Shown in pieces: positions 18,920 to 27,132 of a stretch of 64,000 bases of DNA. Each line of letters begins with the position of its first letter. Position 1 is the stretch's first letter. Source of the stretch: Duganella sacchari. GTDB taxonomy: Bacteria > Pseudomonadota > Gammaproteobacteria > Burkholderiales > Burkholderiaceae_D. Under the pieces are notes generated by a model, which made no database searches, was not told the DNA's origin, and saw only the letters and a list, made by a program, of their open reading frames with translations. The translations under genes and the position numbers were made by a program. Location: positions 426,906 through 490,905 of the forward strand of contig NZ_FRCX01000006.1 of assembly GCF_900143065.1 (NCBI RefSeq). The letters run 5' to 3'.

Positions 18920-19678
18920 ATGAAAAAGTTAGTACTCGCCGCAGCCGTTGTTGCTGCCTTGACCACGATCGCAGGCGGCGCCCGCGCCGAAGATGCCGCC
19001 GCGCCAGCCGCTGCGGCGCCGGACAATGCGGTCAGCTTCAACGCTGCGGTGATCAGCGATTACCGCTATCGCGGCATTTCGCAGACGCGCTTGAAACCGG
19101 CCTTGCAGGGCGGCGTGGATTATGTGAACAATCCGACTGGCCTGTATGTGGGCGCGTGGGCCTCGACCATCAAGTGGATCAAGGATGCGGGCGGTGATGG
19201 CAATGTGGAGCTGGACGTGTATGCCGGCAAGCGCGGGCAGGTGACGGCTGACGTGTCCTACGATGTCGGCGTGCTGACTTATGTGTATGCCTCCAACGCG
19301 CTGCCGGTCAATGCGAATACCACGGAAATTTACGGCCAGCTGGGTTATGGCCCGGCGTATGTGAAGTATTCGCATGCGACCACCAATCTGTTTGGCATCG
19401 CTAACAGCAAGAACAGTGGCTATCTGGATGTGGGCGCGAATATCGATGCGGGTGAGGGCTGGACGGTGAATCTGCATGCGGGCCGCCAGGAAGTGAAGCA
19501 TAACGATGCTTCTTCCTATACGGACTGGAAGCTGGGCGTGACCAGGGACTTTGGCGTGCTCACCGGCGCGCTGGCCGTGATCGGCACCAACGCGGATAAA
19601 AACGCCTACGCCTCGCCGGCCAACGGCAAGTTCCTTGGCAAGACTGCGTTGCAGCTGACCGTCAGCAAGGTTTTCTAG
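18920..19678 (+). CDS. TorF family putative porin
   Basis: A 252-residue outer-membrane protein with signal peptide MKKLVLAAAVVAALTTIAGGARA. The mature N-terminus VSFNAAVISDYRYRGISQT is the hallmark of the TIGR02001/TorF (Gcw_chp) family, and alternating amphipathic strands run to the C-terminal LTVSKVF with terminal phenylalanine. AGAAAGTAGAAC precedes the ATG. It follows the ParA-like gene by 32 bases but is probably its own unit. Transported solute unknown. The last bases overlap the convergent gene by 4. Confidence 0.85.
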   Translation: MKKLVLAAAVVAALTTIAGGARAEDAAAPAAAAPDNAVSFNAAVISDYRYRGISQTRLKPALQGGVDYVNNPTGLYVGAWASTIKWIKDAGGDGNVELDVYAGKRGQVTADVSYDVGVLTYVYASNALPVNANTTEIYGQLGYGPAYVKYSHATTNLFGIANSKNSGYLDVGANIDAGEGWTVNLHAGRQEVKHNDASSYTDWKLGVTRDFGVLTGALAVIGTNADKNAYASPANGKFLGKTALQLTVSKVF

Positions 19679-20316
19679 GACGCGGGTTGGCGCGCAGCGG
19701 CCGAATGTTTGCGGCGGCTGCGCTGTTTACCGTGCTTGTGGCGTTTGCCAGCTGGAGCAGATTTGCTTTTCGCCGGTTTTGCGGTCACCTGCACGGCGGG
19801 AAGCGCCTGTGTTGTCGCCGGTGTTTGTGCCGGCGCGGCGTTGCTCGTAGTCATATTGGCCCCGAACAGGCGTGAAATGGCGGCTTTGTGCTGCGCGCGG
19901 CAGACGTCGGCCAGCACCCATAGCTCGCTGCCCGGGAAACGCAACCAGACGGTTTTCCAGGCGTTGCGGTTGCCGCTGCCTTTGAGGTTGGCGAAGCCCG
20001 ATGGCGACACGGCTTGTTCGCCATATCTGATTTCTGCTCCCTGTACGACGGCAAAATAGTGGGTGCGGCCAAAACTGGCGCGCAACCTTGTGCCATCGGG
20101 CAGAAACAGCTGCTTCCACTGGTAGCCATCGTCCATTGTTGCTGCCTGCTCGGCCGGTGCGGCAGGGGCTGGGCTGATGTAGGCGCGGATCGCGTCGCAG
20201 ATGATGGGTTCAAGCTGAAAATCCGGCCAGAAGAATCCGGAGTGTGCGCCCAATTCTTCCAGTACATCGGGAGGCAGGTGGATGATGCAATTGTAGGTAT
20301 TCATTTGGGCGTGCAT
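19675..20316 (-). CDS. RAMA-domain-like protein with basic C-terminal tail
   Basis: A 213-residue protein. The centre (residues ~68-130) reads FLPDGTRLRASFGRTHYFAVVQG, then GEQAVSPSGFANLKGSGNRNAWKTVWLRFPG. This is the pattern of the RAMA domain, a small fold tied to nucleic-acid or chromatin modification systems: a polar GTRLR strand, then a 'SPSxxA...NAW' segment. The N-terminal MNTYNCIIHLPPDVLEEL part is unassigned, and the last 40 residues are Lys/Arg-rich, as in nucleic-acid-binding tails. GGGAG lies 7 bases before the ATG. No methylase or nuclease gene is adjacent. The domain call is by eye. Confidence 0.5.
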   Translation of the reverse strand: MHAQMNTYNCIIHLPPDVLEELGAHSGFFWPDFQLEPIICDAIRAYISPAPAAPAEQAATMDDGYQWKQLFLPDGTRLRASFGRTHYFAVVQGAEIRYGEQAVSPSGFANLKGSGNRNAWKTVWLRFPGSELWVLADVCRAQHKAAISRLFGANMTTSNAAPAQTPATTQALPAVQVTAKPAKSKSAPAGKRHKHGKQRSRRKHSAAARQPAS

Positions 20317-20334
20317 ATGGGGTCTCCCAGAAAG

Positions 20335-20541
20335 GCGGTTTTACTAAGCGCTGCTAGTTCCTCCTAAGGAGTACTACTGTGCGCTATCGCTTACTAAAAA
20401 TGACCGGGGGAACGCTAAATCTGTCGGTCTTTAGTATTAGAACCGTTGCACGATTTTTAGTTCCGCGTTTAGCGTTCCCTAGATCGAAATATTAGTAACG
20501 CGCGCCAGTTAGCAAGGGATAGGCAATTTTAGTAAAACCGC
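20335..20541. repeat. Nested inverted-repeat intergenic element
   Basis: Outer arms GCGGTTTTACTAA (20335-20347) and TTAGTAAAACCGC (20529-20541), 13 bp, are exact inverse copies. Inside, GGGAACGCTAAA (20408-20419) and TTTAGCGTTCCC (20468-20479), 12 bp, form a second exact pair; CTCCTAAGGAG sits between the left arms. The interval is AT-richer than its surroundings and holds no plausible ORF. It may be a MITE-like element, a structured RNA or a pair of operators. Confidence 0.6.
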
Positions 20542-20574
20542 TTAAAAAGAAGCCCCCCATGCATGTCCTCCCGC

Positions 20575-21177
20575 CTACAAAGGGCAGGCGCGCGGAAACA
20601 GCGCGCTGGCGCAGGCGGCCGCTGGCAGAGGGCGGAAGACTTCCTGATACAGGTGGCGCACCTCAGGGGCACACAGCTTACGATCCTGCTTGTGGACTGC
20701 CAGCGCCAGTTCACTGTGGCGCGAGTGATAAGTATCGTGGCCGTCCTCAAGCACCAGCGTATCGGCCAGGCGCGCCTGCGGCAGCTGGGCGACAAACACC
20801 AGCAGACAGCCGGCCTGATGCGCCGTTAGTGGCCGGCGGCCATGGGCGACCGTCACCAATATCCGCACGCAGGGATTCACGGATTGCAGACGCTTCAGGC
20901 GTGCCAGCATGGCGGCGCCGTCGTCGCGTTCCAGCGACTCCGGGCGCAGCAGCACCAGCACCACGCTGGCGCGGGCTAGCGTGCTGGCCGGGGCGCTGCA
21001 GTCCGCCTGGTGCGCCGCGTTCACCACCAGATCGTCGTAGAGTTGCGCATCGTAAGGGCCGGGATTGGGCGCCACCAGCAGCACACGTTTGCCCGCAGCC
21101 ACGCGCAGCATGGCCAGATCCTCCGCCAGATCGGCGACCGCGCTGTCGCCATCCACACCAGTGAGGGCGACGATCAT
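20575..21177 (-). CDS. ParA/MinD-like protein lacking the P-loop (probable pseudo-ATPase)
   Basis: A 200-residue protein that lines up along its length with the ParA-like protein at 18309-18887: MIVALTG..., LAMLRVAAGKRVLLVAPNPGPYDAQ, ASVVLVLLRPESLERDDGA, and an ending RHLYQEVFRP against DALYREVFNH. The Walker A position reads GVDGDSAVA with no GKT, so nucleotide hydrolysis is doubtful. Its ATG at 21177 overlaps the dapA stop (ATGA), meaning coupled expression with dapA. Function unknown. Paralogy is by visual alignment and should be tested. Confidence 0.55.
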   Translation of the reverse strand: MIVALTGVDGDSAVADLAEDLAMLRVAAGKRVLLVAPNPGPYDAQLYDDLVVNAAHQADCSAPASTLARASVVLVLLRPESLERDDGAAMLARLKRLQSVNPCVRILVTVAHGRRPLTAHQAGCLLVFVAQLPQARLADTLVLEDGHDTYHSRHSELALAVHKQDRKLCAPEVRHLYQEVFRPLPAAACASALFPRACPL

Positions 21178-22160
21178 ATGGCCGCCATGGCGTGTGCCAG
21201 CGAATAGCGGGCTGCCGCCACCGACATCGCCGATGCCGATGCCGACGCCGATGACGCTGACGTTGACGACTCGGTGCGGTAAGCCGGAATGCTGTCCAGC
21301 GCCTCCAGCGCGGCGGCCAGCTTTTCCCTGCAAGCCGCCGTAGCGGGCACCATCGGCAGCCGCAGCTCATCGCGCAGCAAGCCTTGCATGCTCAGAGCCG
21401 CTTTCAAGGGCGCCGGATTCGGCTCCGAGAACAGCAGCTGCATCATGGGCAGCAGGCGCGCCGACAGGGAACGTGCCTCGGCAAGGCGCTGTGCGCGTAC
21501 CAGATCGTACAGCTGCACATACAAATCCGTGCGGATGTGCGCGGACGCAGAAACCGCCCCGTGTGCACCGCCGCATAAGGCCGAAAACAGCAGCACATCG
21601 TCGCCGCACAGTACCGACAGCGGCGTGTGCTGCACCAGATCCGCCATCTGCTGAAGGCTGCCGCCGGCTTCCTTGATGGCGGCAAACTGCGGGCGTTCCG
21701 CCAGCCTACGCGCCGTGGCCAGCTCCAGGTGGACACCGGTGCGCGCGGGCACGTTGTACAGCACGATGGGCCGGGCGGTGGCGTCGGCAATCGTCTCAAA
21801 GTGGCGCAGCAAGCCTTCCTGCGATGGCCGCACGTAGGCTGGCGTTGAAACCAGATAGCCTGCCAGGTCCTCGTCGTCAAACTCCAGCACCCGGCTGGCG
21901 GCGGCAAAGGTATCGCTGCCGCCTATGCCCATCAGCACCGGGCAGCGCTTGTGCGCGACCTCCAGCACGGCCGCCAGCGCGGCGCTCTGTTCGGCCAGAT
22001 CCAGCTGCGGCGCTTCGCCGGTGGTGCCGCATACCACCAGGCCGTGGGCGCCGTCGGCGATCATGCGGTCCGCCAGGCGCTGCAGCAATGACAGATCCAG
22101 CTCGCCGTGATGCATGGGCGTGACCAGTGGCACCCAGATGCCGTGTAAACAAGTGTCCAT
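21174..22160 (-). CDS. dapA: 4-hydroxy-tetrahydrodipicolinate synthase family protein
   Basis: Condenses pyruvate with aspartate semialdehyde in lysine/diaminopimelate synthesis, or acts as a related pyruvate-dependent aldolase. The TIM-barrel core contains GIWVPLVTPM, CGTTGEAPQL, the catalytic Tyr135 in VLYNVPARTG and the Schiff-base lysine Lys163 in FAAIKEAGG. At 328 residues it exceeds the usual ~292 through a Ser/Ala-rich tail (SSTSASSASASASA) that overlaps the next gene's start. The ATG at 22160 follows AGGAACATC. Divergent from kdp and coupled to a ParA-like gene, an odd setting, so a second non-housekeeping paralogue elsewhere is possible. Confidence 0.82.
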   Translation of the reverse strand: MDTCLHGIWVPLVTPMHHGELDLSLLQRLADRMIADGAHGLVVCGTTGEAPQLDLAEQSAALAAVLEVAHKRCPVLMGIGGSDTFAAASRVLEFDDEDLAGYLVSTPAYVRPSQEGLLRHFETIADATARPIVLYNVPARTGVHLELATARRLAERPQFAAIKEAGGSLQQMADLVQHTPLSVLCGDDVLLFSALCGGAHGAVSASAHIRTDLYVQLYDLVRAQRLAEARSLSARLLPMMQLLFSEPNPAPLKAALSMQGLLRDELRLPMVPATAACREKLAAALEALDSIPAYRTESSTSASSASASASAMSVAAARYSLAHAMAAI

Positions 22161-22252
22161 GATGTTCCTACGTCGTTGCGATGCCACCAGCGTAGCCCTG
22201 CGCCCGTAAAAATGGTCTAAAGAGTCGCACGCCGGGCGTAAAGAAAACATAA

Positions 22253-22282
22253 ATTTTTACGCTTTGTTTACACCCCTCCGGC
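22253..22282 (+). promoter_or_regulatory. Candidate KdpE operator upstream of kdp
   Basis: TTTTTACGCTTTGTTTACAC, followed by CCCTCCGGC, closely follows the E. coli KdpE site (T-rich tract, TTTACACCCC, then GC-rich). It lies about 70-100 bases before the first kdp ORF, in the dapA/kdp divergent region. KdpE itself is encoded at the end of the operon, so autoregulation is expected. Confidence 0.5.
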
Positions 22283-22353
22283 AAGTCTTTACAAAATCTT
22301 TAGACCCTTTTGGCTAACCTTCACAGCATCAAAACAAGACCTGTGAGGGTGTG

Positions 22354-22446
22354 ATGGACTTTATATTTTTGGCAGCGACGCTGCTGTTCTACGCAGTGAC
22401 CGTGGCCATGGCCGCCGGTTGCGACAAGCTGGGAGGCCAGCCATGA
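22354..22446 (+). CDS. 30-residue membrane peptide ahead of kdpF
   Basis: ATG at 22354 with GAGGGTG upstream gives 30 residues: MDFIFLAATLLFYAVTVAMA then [10 protein letters not shown], one hydrophobic helix with a short polar C-terminus containing Cys. Its TGA overlaps the kdpF ATG (ATGA). I recall short ORFs of this MD-F/L-hydrophobic-CDxL form before kdpF in other proteobacteria, which supports it being real. It could be an additional small Kdp subunit or a translational-coupling leader; function unknown. Confidence 0.6.
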   Translation: MDFIFLAATLLFYAVTVAMAAGCDKLGGQP

Positions 22447-22532
22447 ACACGTTCTATGTGATCGGCGCGATTGCCGCTGCCGGCCTGCTGGTCTACCTGG
22501 TGGTGGCCCTGCTCAAAGCGGAGGACCTGTAA
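22443..22532 (+). CDS. kdpF: KdpF, small stabilising subunit of K+ transporter
   Basis: A 29-residue single-helix peptide ([20 protein letters not shown]... then ALLKAEDL), matching the usual KdpF length and its Ala-Glu C-terminal end. KdpF sits at the KdpA/KdpB interface and stabilises the complex. The ATG lies within GGAGGCCAGCC ATG spacing. It overlaps the upstream 30-residue ORF by 4 bases and is one base before the kdpA ATG. Confidence 0.85.
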   Translation: MNTFYVIGAIAAAGLLVYLVVALLKAEDL

Positions 22533-22533
22533 C

Positions 22534-24363
22534 ATGACCACGCAATCGATCGTGCTGCTCATCGTGTTTCTGTCCGTGCTGCTGGCGCTGGCCTGGCCGC
22601 TGGGTATCCTGCTGACCCGCGTCGGCAATGGCGACGCCGGTACCAGCCCGCTGCCCGGCTTCGGCTGGCTGGCCCGTGTGGAACGCCTGATCTACCGCGC
22701 CGCCGGCATCGCCGGCCAGGATGGCAAGGTCGCCGGCCAGGGCTGGAAGTCCTATGCCTTCGCACTGCTGCTGTTTAGCGTGATAGGCGCCCTGGTCACC
22801 TATGGCCTGCAGCGCGTGCAACTGTGGCTGCCCCTGAATCCCCAGGCGATGGCCAATGTCAGCCCGGATTCCGCGTTTGACACCGCCGTGAGCTTTGTCG
22901 CCAACACCAACTGGCAGGGCTACGCTGGCGAGCAGACCATGAGCTACCTGACCCAGATGCTGGTGCTGGCTGGCCAGAACTTCTTCTCGGCCGCTACCGG
23001 GATTGCCGTGGCCTATGCGCTGATCCGCGGCTTTGCCTCGCGCTCGGCGCAGTCGATCGGCAATTTCTGGGTCGATGTCACGCGTTCGACGCTGTACGTG
23101 CTGCTGCCGCTGTCGCTGATCCTGTCGGTATTCCTGATGGGCCAGGGCGTGATCCAGAACTTCTCGGCCTATCAGGACGTGCAGCTGATCGACCCGGTCA
23201 CCTATACCCAGCCGAAAGTGGGCGCCGATGGCCAGCCGCTCAAGGATGCCAAGGGCGAGCCGGTCACCGAAACGCTGACCGCCACCACCCAGAACATCGC
23301 CATGGGTCCCGTGGCCTCGCAGGAAGCCATCAAGATGCTGGGCACCAATGGCGGCGGCTTCTTCAACGCCAACTCGGCGCACCCGTATGAAAATCCTACG
23401 GCGCTCAGCAACTTTGCCGAGATGCTGGCCATCTTCCTCATCCCGGCCGCGCTGTGCTTTGCGTTTGGCCGCATGGTCGGCGACCAGCGCCAGGGCTGGG
23501 CCGTGCTGGGCGCGATGACGGTGCTGTTTGTGATCTGCACCTGCGTGCTGATGGGCGCCGAACAGACTGCCCACCCGGGCCTGCAGGCCTTGAACATCGA
23601 CCAGTCGGCCAGCGCGCTGCAGTCGGGCGGCTACATGGAAGGCAAGGAAACGCGTTTCGGCATCAGCGCTTCGTCGCTGTTCGCGGCGGTCACCACCGCT
23701 GCCTCGTGCGGCGCCGTCAACGCCATGCACGACTCGCTGACCCCGGTCGGCGGCCTGATACCGATGCTGCTCATGCAGTTCGGCGAAGTGATTTTCGGCG
23801 GCGTCGGCACCGGCCTGTATGGCATGCTGGTATTTGCCATCCTGGCCGTGTTCATCGCCGGCCTGATGATCGGCCGCACGCCGGAATACCTGGGCAAGAA
23901 GATCCAGTCGTATGAAATGAAAATGACCTCGATTGCCATTCTTGTCACGCCGACGCTGGTGCTGGCCGGTACCGCAATTGCCGTGCTGTGCGAGGCGGGC
24001 AAGGCCGGCATCGCCAACCCGGGCGCGCACGGCTTCTCGGAAATCCTGTACGCGTTCACCTCGGCCGCCAACAACAACGGCAGCGCGTTTGCCGGCCTGT
24101 CCGCCAACACGCCGTTCTACAACACCATGCTGGCGATTGCCATGTGGTTCGGCCGCTTTGCCATGATCGTGCCGATCCTGGCGATTGCCGGTTCGCTGGC
24201 CGGCAAGCAGCGCCTGGACGCCAACGCCGGCACCATGCCGACCCACGGCGGCATGTTCATCGGCCTGCTGTGCGGCATCGTGGTACTGGTCGGCGTGCTC
24301 AATTACGTGCCCGCGCTGGCGCTGGGTCCCGTCGTCGAACACTTGCAGCTGTTTGCAAAATAA
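22534..24363 (+). CDS. kdpA: Potassium-transporting ATPase, K+-channel-like subunit
   Basis: A 609-residue polytopic membrane protein forming the selectivity-filter subunit of the KdpFABC high-affinity K+ pump. Four P-loop-type repeats are visible, including [56 protein letters not shown] and [14 protein letters not shown], each with the filter glycine. The ATG at 22534 immediately follows the kdpF stop. Length slightly exceeds E. coli KdpA (557), with extra residues in the loop around 235-260. Confidence 0.97.
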   Translation: MTTQSIVLLIVFLSVLLALAWPLGILLTRVGNGDAGTSPLPGFGWLARVERLIYRAAGIAGQDGKVAGQGWKSYAFALLLFSVIGALVTYGLQRVQLWLPLNPQAMANVSPDSAFDTAVSFVANTNWQGYAGEQTMSYLTQMLVLAGQNFFSAATGIAVAYALIRGFASRSAQSIGNFWVDVTRSTLYVLLPLSLILSVFLMGQGVIQNFSAYQDVQLIDPVTYTQPKVGADGQPLKDAKGEPVTETLTATTQNIAMGPVASQEAIKMLGTNGGGFFNANSAHPYENPTALSNFAEMLAIFLIPAALCFAFGRMVGDQRQGWAVLGAMTVLFVICTCVLMGAEQTAHPGLQALNIDQSASALQSGGYMEGKETRFGISASSLFAAVTTAASCGAVNAMHDSLTPVGGLIPMLLMQFGEVIFGGVGTGLYGMLVFAILAVFIAGLMIGRTPEYLGKKIQSYEMKMTSIAILVTPTLVLAGTAIAVLCEAGKAGIANPGAHGFSEILYAFTSAANNNGSAFAGLSANTPFYNTMLAIAMWFGRFAMIVPILAIAGSLAGKQRLDANAGTMPTHGGMFIGLLCGIVVLVGVLNYVPALALGPVVEHLQLFAK

Positions 24364-24372
24364 GGAGTCACC

Positions 24373-26481
24373 ATGTCACAAGCAACGCAAAAAGAGATGA
24401 CCCTCTTTACCAACCCACCGGCCCAGAAACTGCGCATGTTCGACTCGCAGCTGGTGGTCCCTGCCATCGTCGACTCGTTCCGCAAGCTGCACCCGCGCAC
24501 CCAGCTGCGCAGCCCCGTGATGTTCGTGGTGTATGTCGGCAGCATCATCACCTCACTGCTGGCGGTGCAGGCGCTGACCGGCCAGGGCGAAGCGCCGGCC
24601 GGCTTCATCATCGCCGCCTCGGTGTGGCTGTGGTTCACGGTGCTGTTTGCGAACTTCGCCGAAGCGCTGGCCGAAGGCCGCAGCAAGGCGCAGGCAGCCT
24701 CGCTGCGCAGCCTCAAGCAAACCGTCACCGCCAAGAAGCTGGCCACGCCCAAGCATGGCACCACCTGGCTGCCGCAGGCGGCGCTGGACCTGCGCAAGGG
24801 CCACTACATCCTGGTCGAAGCGGGCGACGTGATCCCGATTGACGGTGAAGTCATCGAAGGCGTGGCCTCGGTCGACGAAAGCGCCATCACCGGCGAATCG
24901 GCGCCCGTGATCCGCGAATCGGGCGGCGACTTCTCGTCGGTGACGGGCGGCACGCGCGTGCTGTCGGACTGGCTGGTGGTCAAGGTCACGGCCAATCCCG
25001 GTGAGACCTTCCTCGACCGCATGATCTCGATGGTGGAAGGCGCCAAGCGCCAGAAGACGCCCAACGAAATCGCGCTGACGATACTGCTGGTGGCGCTGAC
25101 CATCGTGTTCCTGGTAGTGACCGTGACGCTGCTGCCGTTCTCGCTGTTCTCGGTGGCTGCCGCCGGTGCCGGTACGCCCGTCACCATCACCGTGCTGATC
25201 GCGCTGCTGGTCTGCCTGATCCCGACCACCATCGGCGGCCTGCTGTCGGCCATCGGCGTGGCTGGCATGAGCCGCATGATGCAGGCCAATGTGATTGCCA
25301 CCTCGGGCCGCGCGGTGGAAGCGGCGGGCGACGTCGACGTGCTGCTGCTGGATAAAACCGGCACCATCACGCTGGGCAACCGCCAGGCCTCGGCCTTCGT
25401 GCCGGCGCCCGGCGTCAGCGAGCAGCAACTGGCCGACGTTGCGCAACTGGCCTCGCTGGCCGACGACACGCCGGAAGGGCGCAGCATCGTGGTGCTGGCC
25501 AAGCAGAAGTTCAATATCCGCGAACGCGAGATGGCCACGCTGAACGCCACGTTTGTGCCGTTCACCGCGCAGACGCGCATGAGCGGCGTGGATATTGCCG
25601 GCCGTGAAATCCGCAAGGGCGCAGCCGACACTGTGCGCAAATACGTCGAGTCGCTGGGCCAGCCCTATCCGGTCGACACCGCGCGCGCGGTCGACGACAT
25701 TTCACGCCGCGGCAGCACGCCGCTGGTGGTGGTCGATGGCGGGCGCGTGATGGGCGTGGTCGAGCTCAAGGACATCGTCAAGGGCGGCATCAAGGAGCGC
25801 TTTGCCGAGTTGCGCCGCATGGGCATCAAGACCGTCATGATCACCGGCGACAACAAGCTGACCGCCGCCGCGATTGCCGCCGAAGCGGGCGTGGACGACT
25901 TCCTGGCCGAAGCTACGCCCGAAGACAAGCTCAAACTGATCCGCAGCTACCAGGCCGAAGGCCGGCTGGTGGCCATGACCGGCGACGGCACCAACGACGC
26001 TCCGGCGCTGGCCCAGGCCGACGTCGCCGTGGCCATGAACTCCGGCACCCAGGCCGCCAAGGAAGCGGGCAATATGGTCGACCTGGACTCGAATCCGACC
26101 AAGCTGCTGGAGATCGTCGAAATCGGCAAGCAGATGCTGATGACGCGCGGCTCCTTGACCACGTTCTCGATCGCCAACGACATCGCCAAATACTTTGCCA
26201 TCATCCCGGCCGCGTTTGTCGGCACCTTCCCGCAACTGAAGGCGCTTGACGTCATGCAGCTGGCCAGCCCGGCGTCGGCCATCATGTCGGCGGTGATCTT
26301 CAACGCCCTGATCATCGTGGTGCTGATCCCGCTGGCGCTCAAGGGCGTGCAGTACCGCGCGATCGGCGCCGTGGCCCTGCTGCGCCGCAACCTGCTGCTG
26401 TACGGCGTGGGCGGCATCATCCTGCCCTTCATCGGCATCAAGGCCATCGACCTGCTGCTGACCGCCTTTAATCTCGTCTAA
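24373..26481 (+). CDS. kdpB: Potassium-transporting ATPase, P-type ATPase subunit
   Basis: A 702-residue P-type ATPase. [12 protein letters not shown] holds the phosphorylated Asp327, [13 protein letters not shown] is the actuator TGES loop, and [20 protein letters not shown] is the hinge motif. TAAG-GAG precedes the ATG at 24373, nine bases after kdpA. It couples ATP hydrolysis to K+ moved through KdpA. Confidence 0.97.
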   Translation: MSQATQKEMTLFTNPPAQKLRMFDSQLVVPAIVDSFRKLHPRTQLRSPVMFVVYVGSIITSLLAVQALTGQGEAPAGFIIAASVWLWFTVLFANFAEALAEGRSKAQAASLRSLKQTVTAKKLATPKHGTTWLPQAALDLRKGHYILVEAGDVIPIDGEVIEGVASVDESAITGESAPVIRESGGDFSSVTGGTRVLSDWLVVKVTANPGETFLDRMISMVEGAKRQKTPNEIALTILLVALTIVFLVVTVTLLPFSLFSVAAAGAGTPVTITVLIALLVCLIPTTIGGLLSAIGVAGMSRMMQANVIATSGRAVEAAGDVDVLLLDKTGTITLGNRQASAFVPAPGVSEQQLADVAQLASLADDTPEGRSIVVLAKQKFNIREREMATLNATFVPFTAQTRMSGVDIAGREIRKGAADTVRKYVESLGQPYPVDTARAVDDISRRGSTPLVVVDGGRVMGVVELKDIVKGGIKERFAELRRMGIKTVMITGDNKLTAAAIAAEAGVDDFLAEATPEDKLKLIRSYQAEGRLVAMTGDGTNDAPALAQADVAVAMNSGTQAAKEAGNMVDLDSNPTKLLEIVEIGKQMLMTRGSLTTFSIANDIAKYFAIIPAAFVGTFPQLKALDVMQLASPASAIMSAVIFNALIIVVLIPLALKGVQYRAIGAVALLRRNLLLYGVGGIILPFIGIKAIDLLLTAFNLV

Positions 26482-26488
26482 CTCATCT

Positions 26489-26507
26489 GCCCCCGCGCTG
26501 CGGGGGC
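26489..26507 (+). other. Intercistronic hairpin, kdpB-kdpC
   Basis: GCCCCCGC (26489-26496), loop GCT, GCGGGGGC (26500-26507) is a perfect 8-bp stem with no T-run, just before the kdpC ribosome-binding site AAGGAG. It may stabilise or cut the message to set subunit ratio. Confidence 0.5.
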
Positions 26508-26523
26508 GCTACAAGGAGCCATC

Positions 26524-27123
26524 ATGGCATCGCAACTGCGTCCCGCCCTCACCATCTTTGCCGCCCTGACGCTGGTCTGCGGCGTACTGTATCCGCTGGC
26601 CGTGACCGGTATCGGCAGCGCCGCGTTTAACGCGCAAGCGGCCGGCAGCATCGTAGAAGTCAACGGCAAGGCGGTCGGCTCGTCGCTGATCGGCCAGGCC
26701 TTCACCTCGCCGCAGTACTTCTGGGGCCGGCCATCGGCCACCGCGCCCATGCCCAACAACGCCGCCGGCTCGGGCGGCGCCAACCAGGGGCCGACCAATC
26801 CCGCCCTGATCGACGCCGTCAAAGCCCGCATCGACGCGCTGCACGCGGCCGAAACGGCCAGCGGCGTGCCATCCGGCGCCGCCATCCCCATCGACCTGGT
26901 CACCGCCTCGGCCAGCGGCCTCGATCCCGACATCAGCGTGGCCGCGGCGCGCTACCAGGCCGCCCGCATTGCTGCTGTCCGCCAACTCGGCGCCGAACAG
27001 GTCGCCGCCCTGATCGCGGCCCACCAGCAGCAGCAGTGGCTGGGCTTCTTTGGCGAACCGCGCGTCAACGTGCTGGCGCTGAATCTGGCGCTGGACCGCG
27101 CCAAGCCCTACGTGAAAGGGTAA
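26524..27123 (+). CDS. kdpC: Potassium-transporting ATPase subunit C
   Basis: A 199-residue single-pass protein with N-terminal transmembrane helix (LTIFAALTLVCGVLYPLAV). The conserved QAFTSPQYFWGRPSAT and DLVTASASGLDPDIS blocks identify KdpC. AAGGAG stands before the ATG at 26524. KdpC is thought to raise ATP affinity of KdpB. Confidence 0.96.
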   Translation: MASQLRPALTIFAALTLVCGVLYPLAVTGIGSAAFNAQAAGSIVEVNGKAVGSSLIGQAFTSPQYFWGRPSATAPMPNNAAGSGGANQGPTNPALIDAVKARIDALHAAETASGVPSGAAIPIDLVTASASGLDPDISVAAARYQAARIAAVRQLGAEQVAALIAAHQQQQWLGFFGEPRVNVLALNLALDRAKPYVKG

Positions 27124-27132
27124 AATCCGCGC

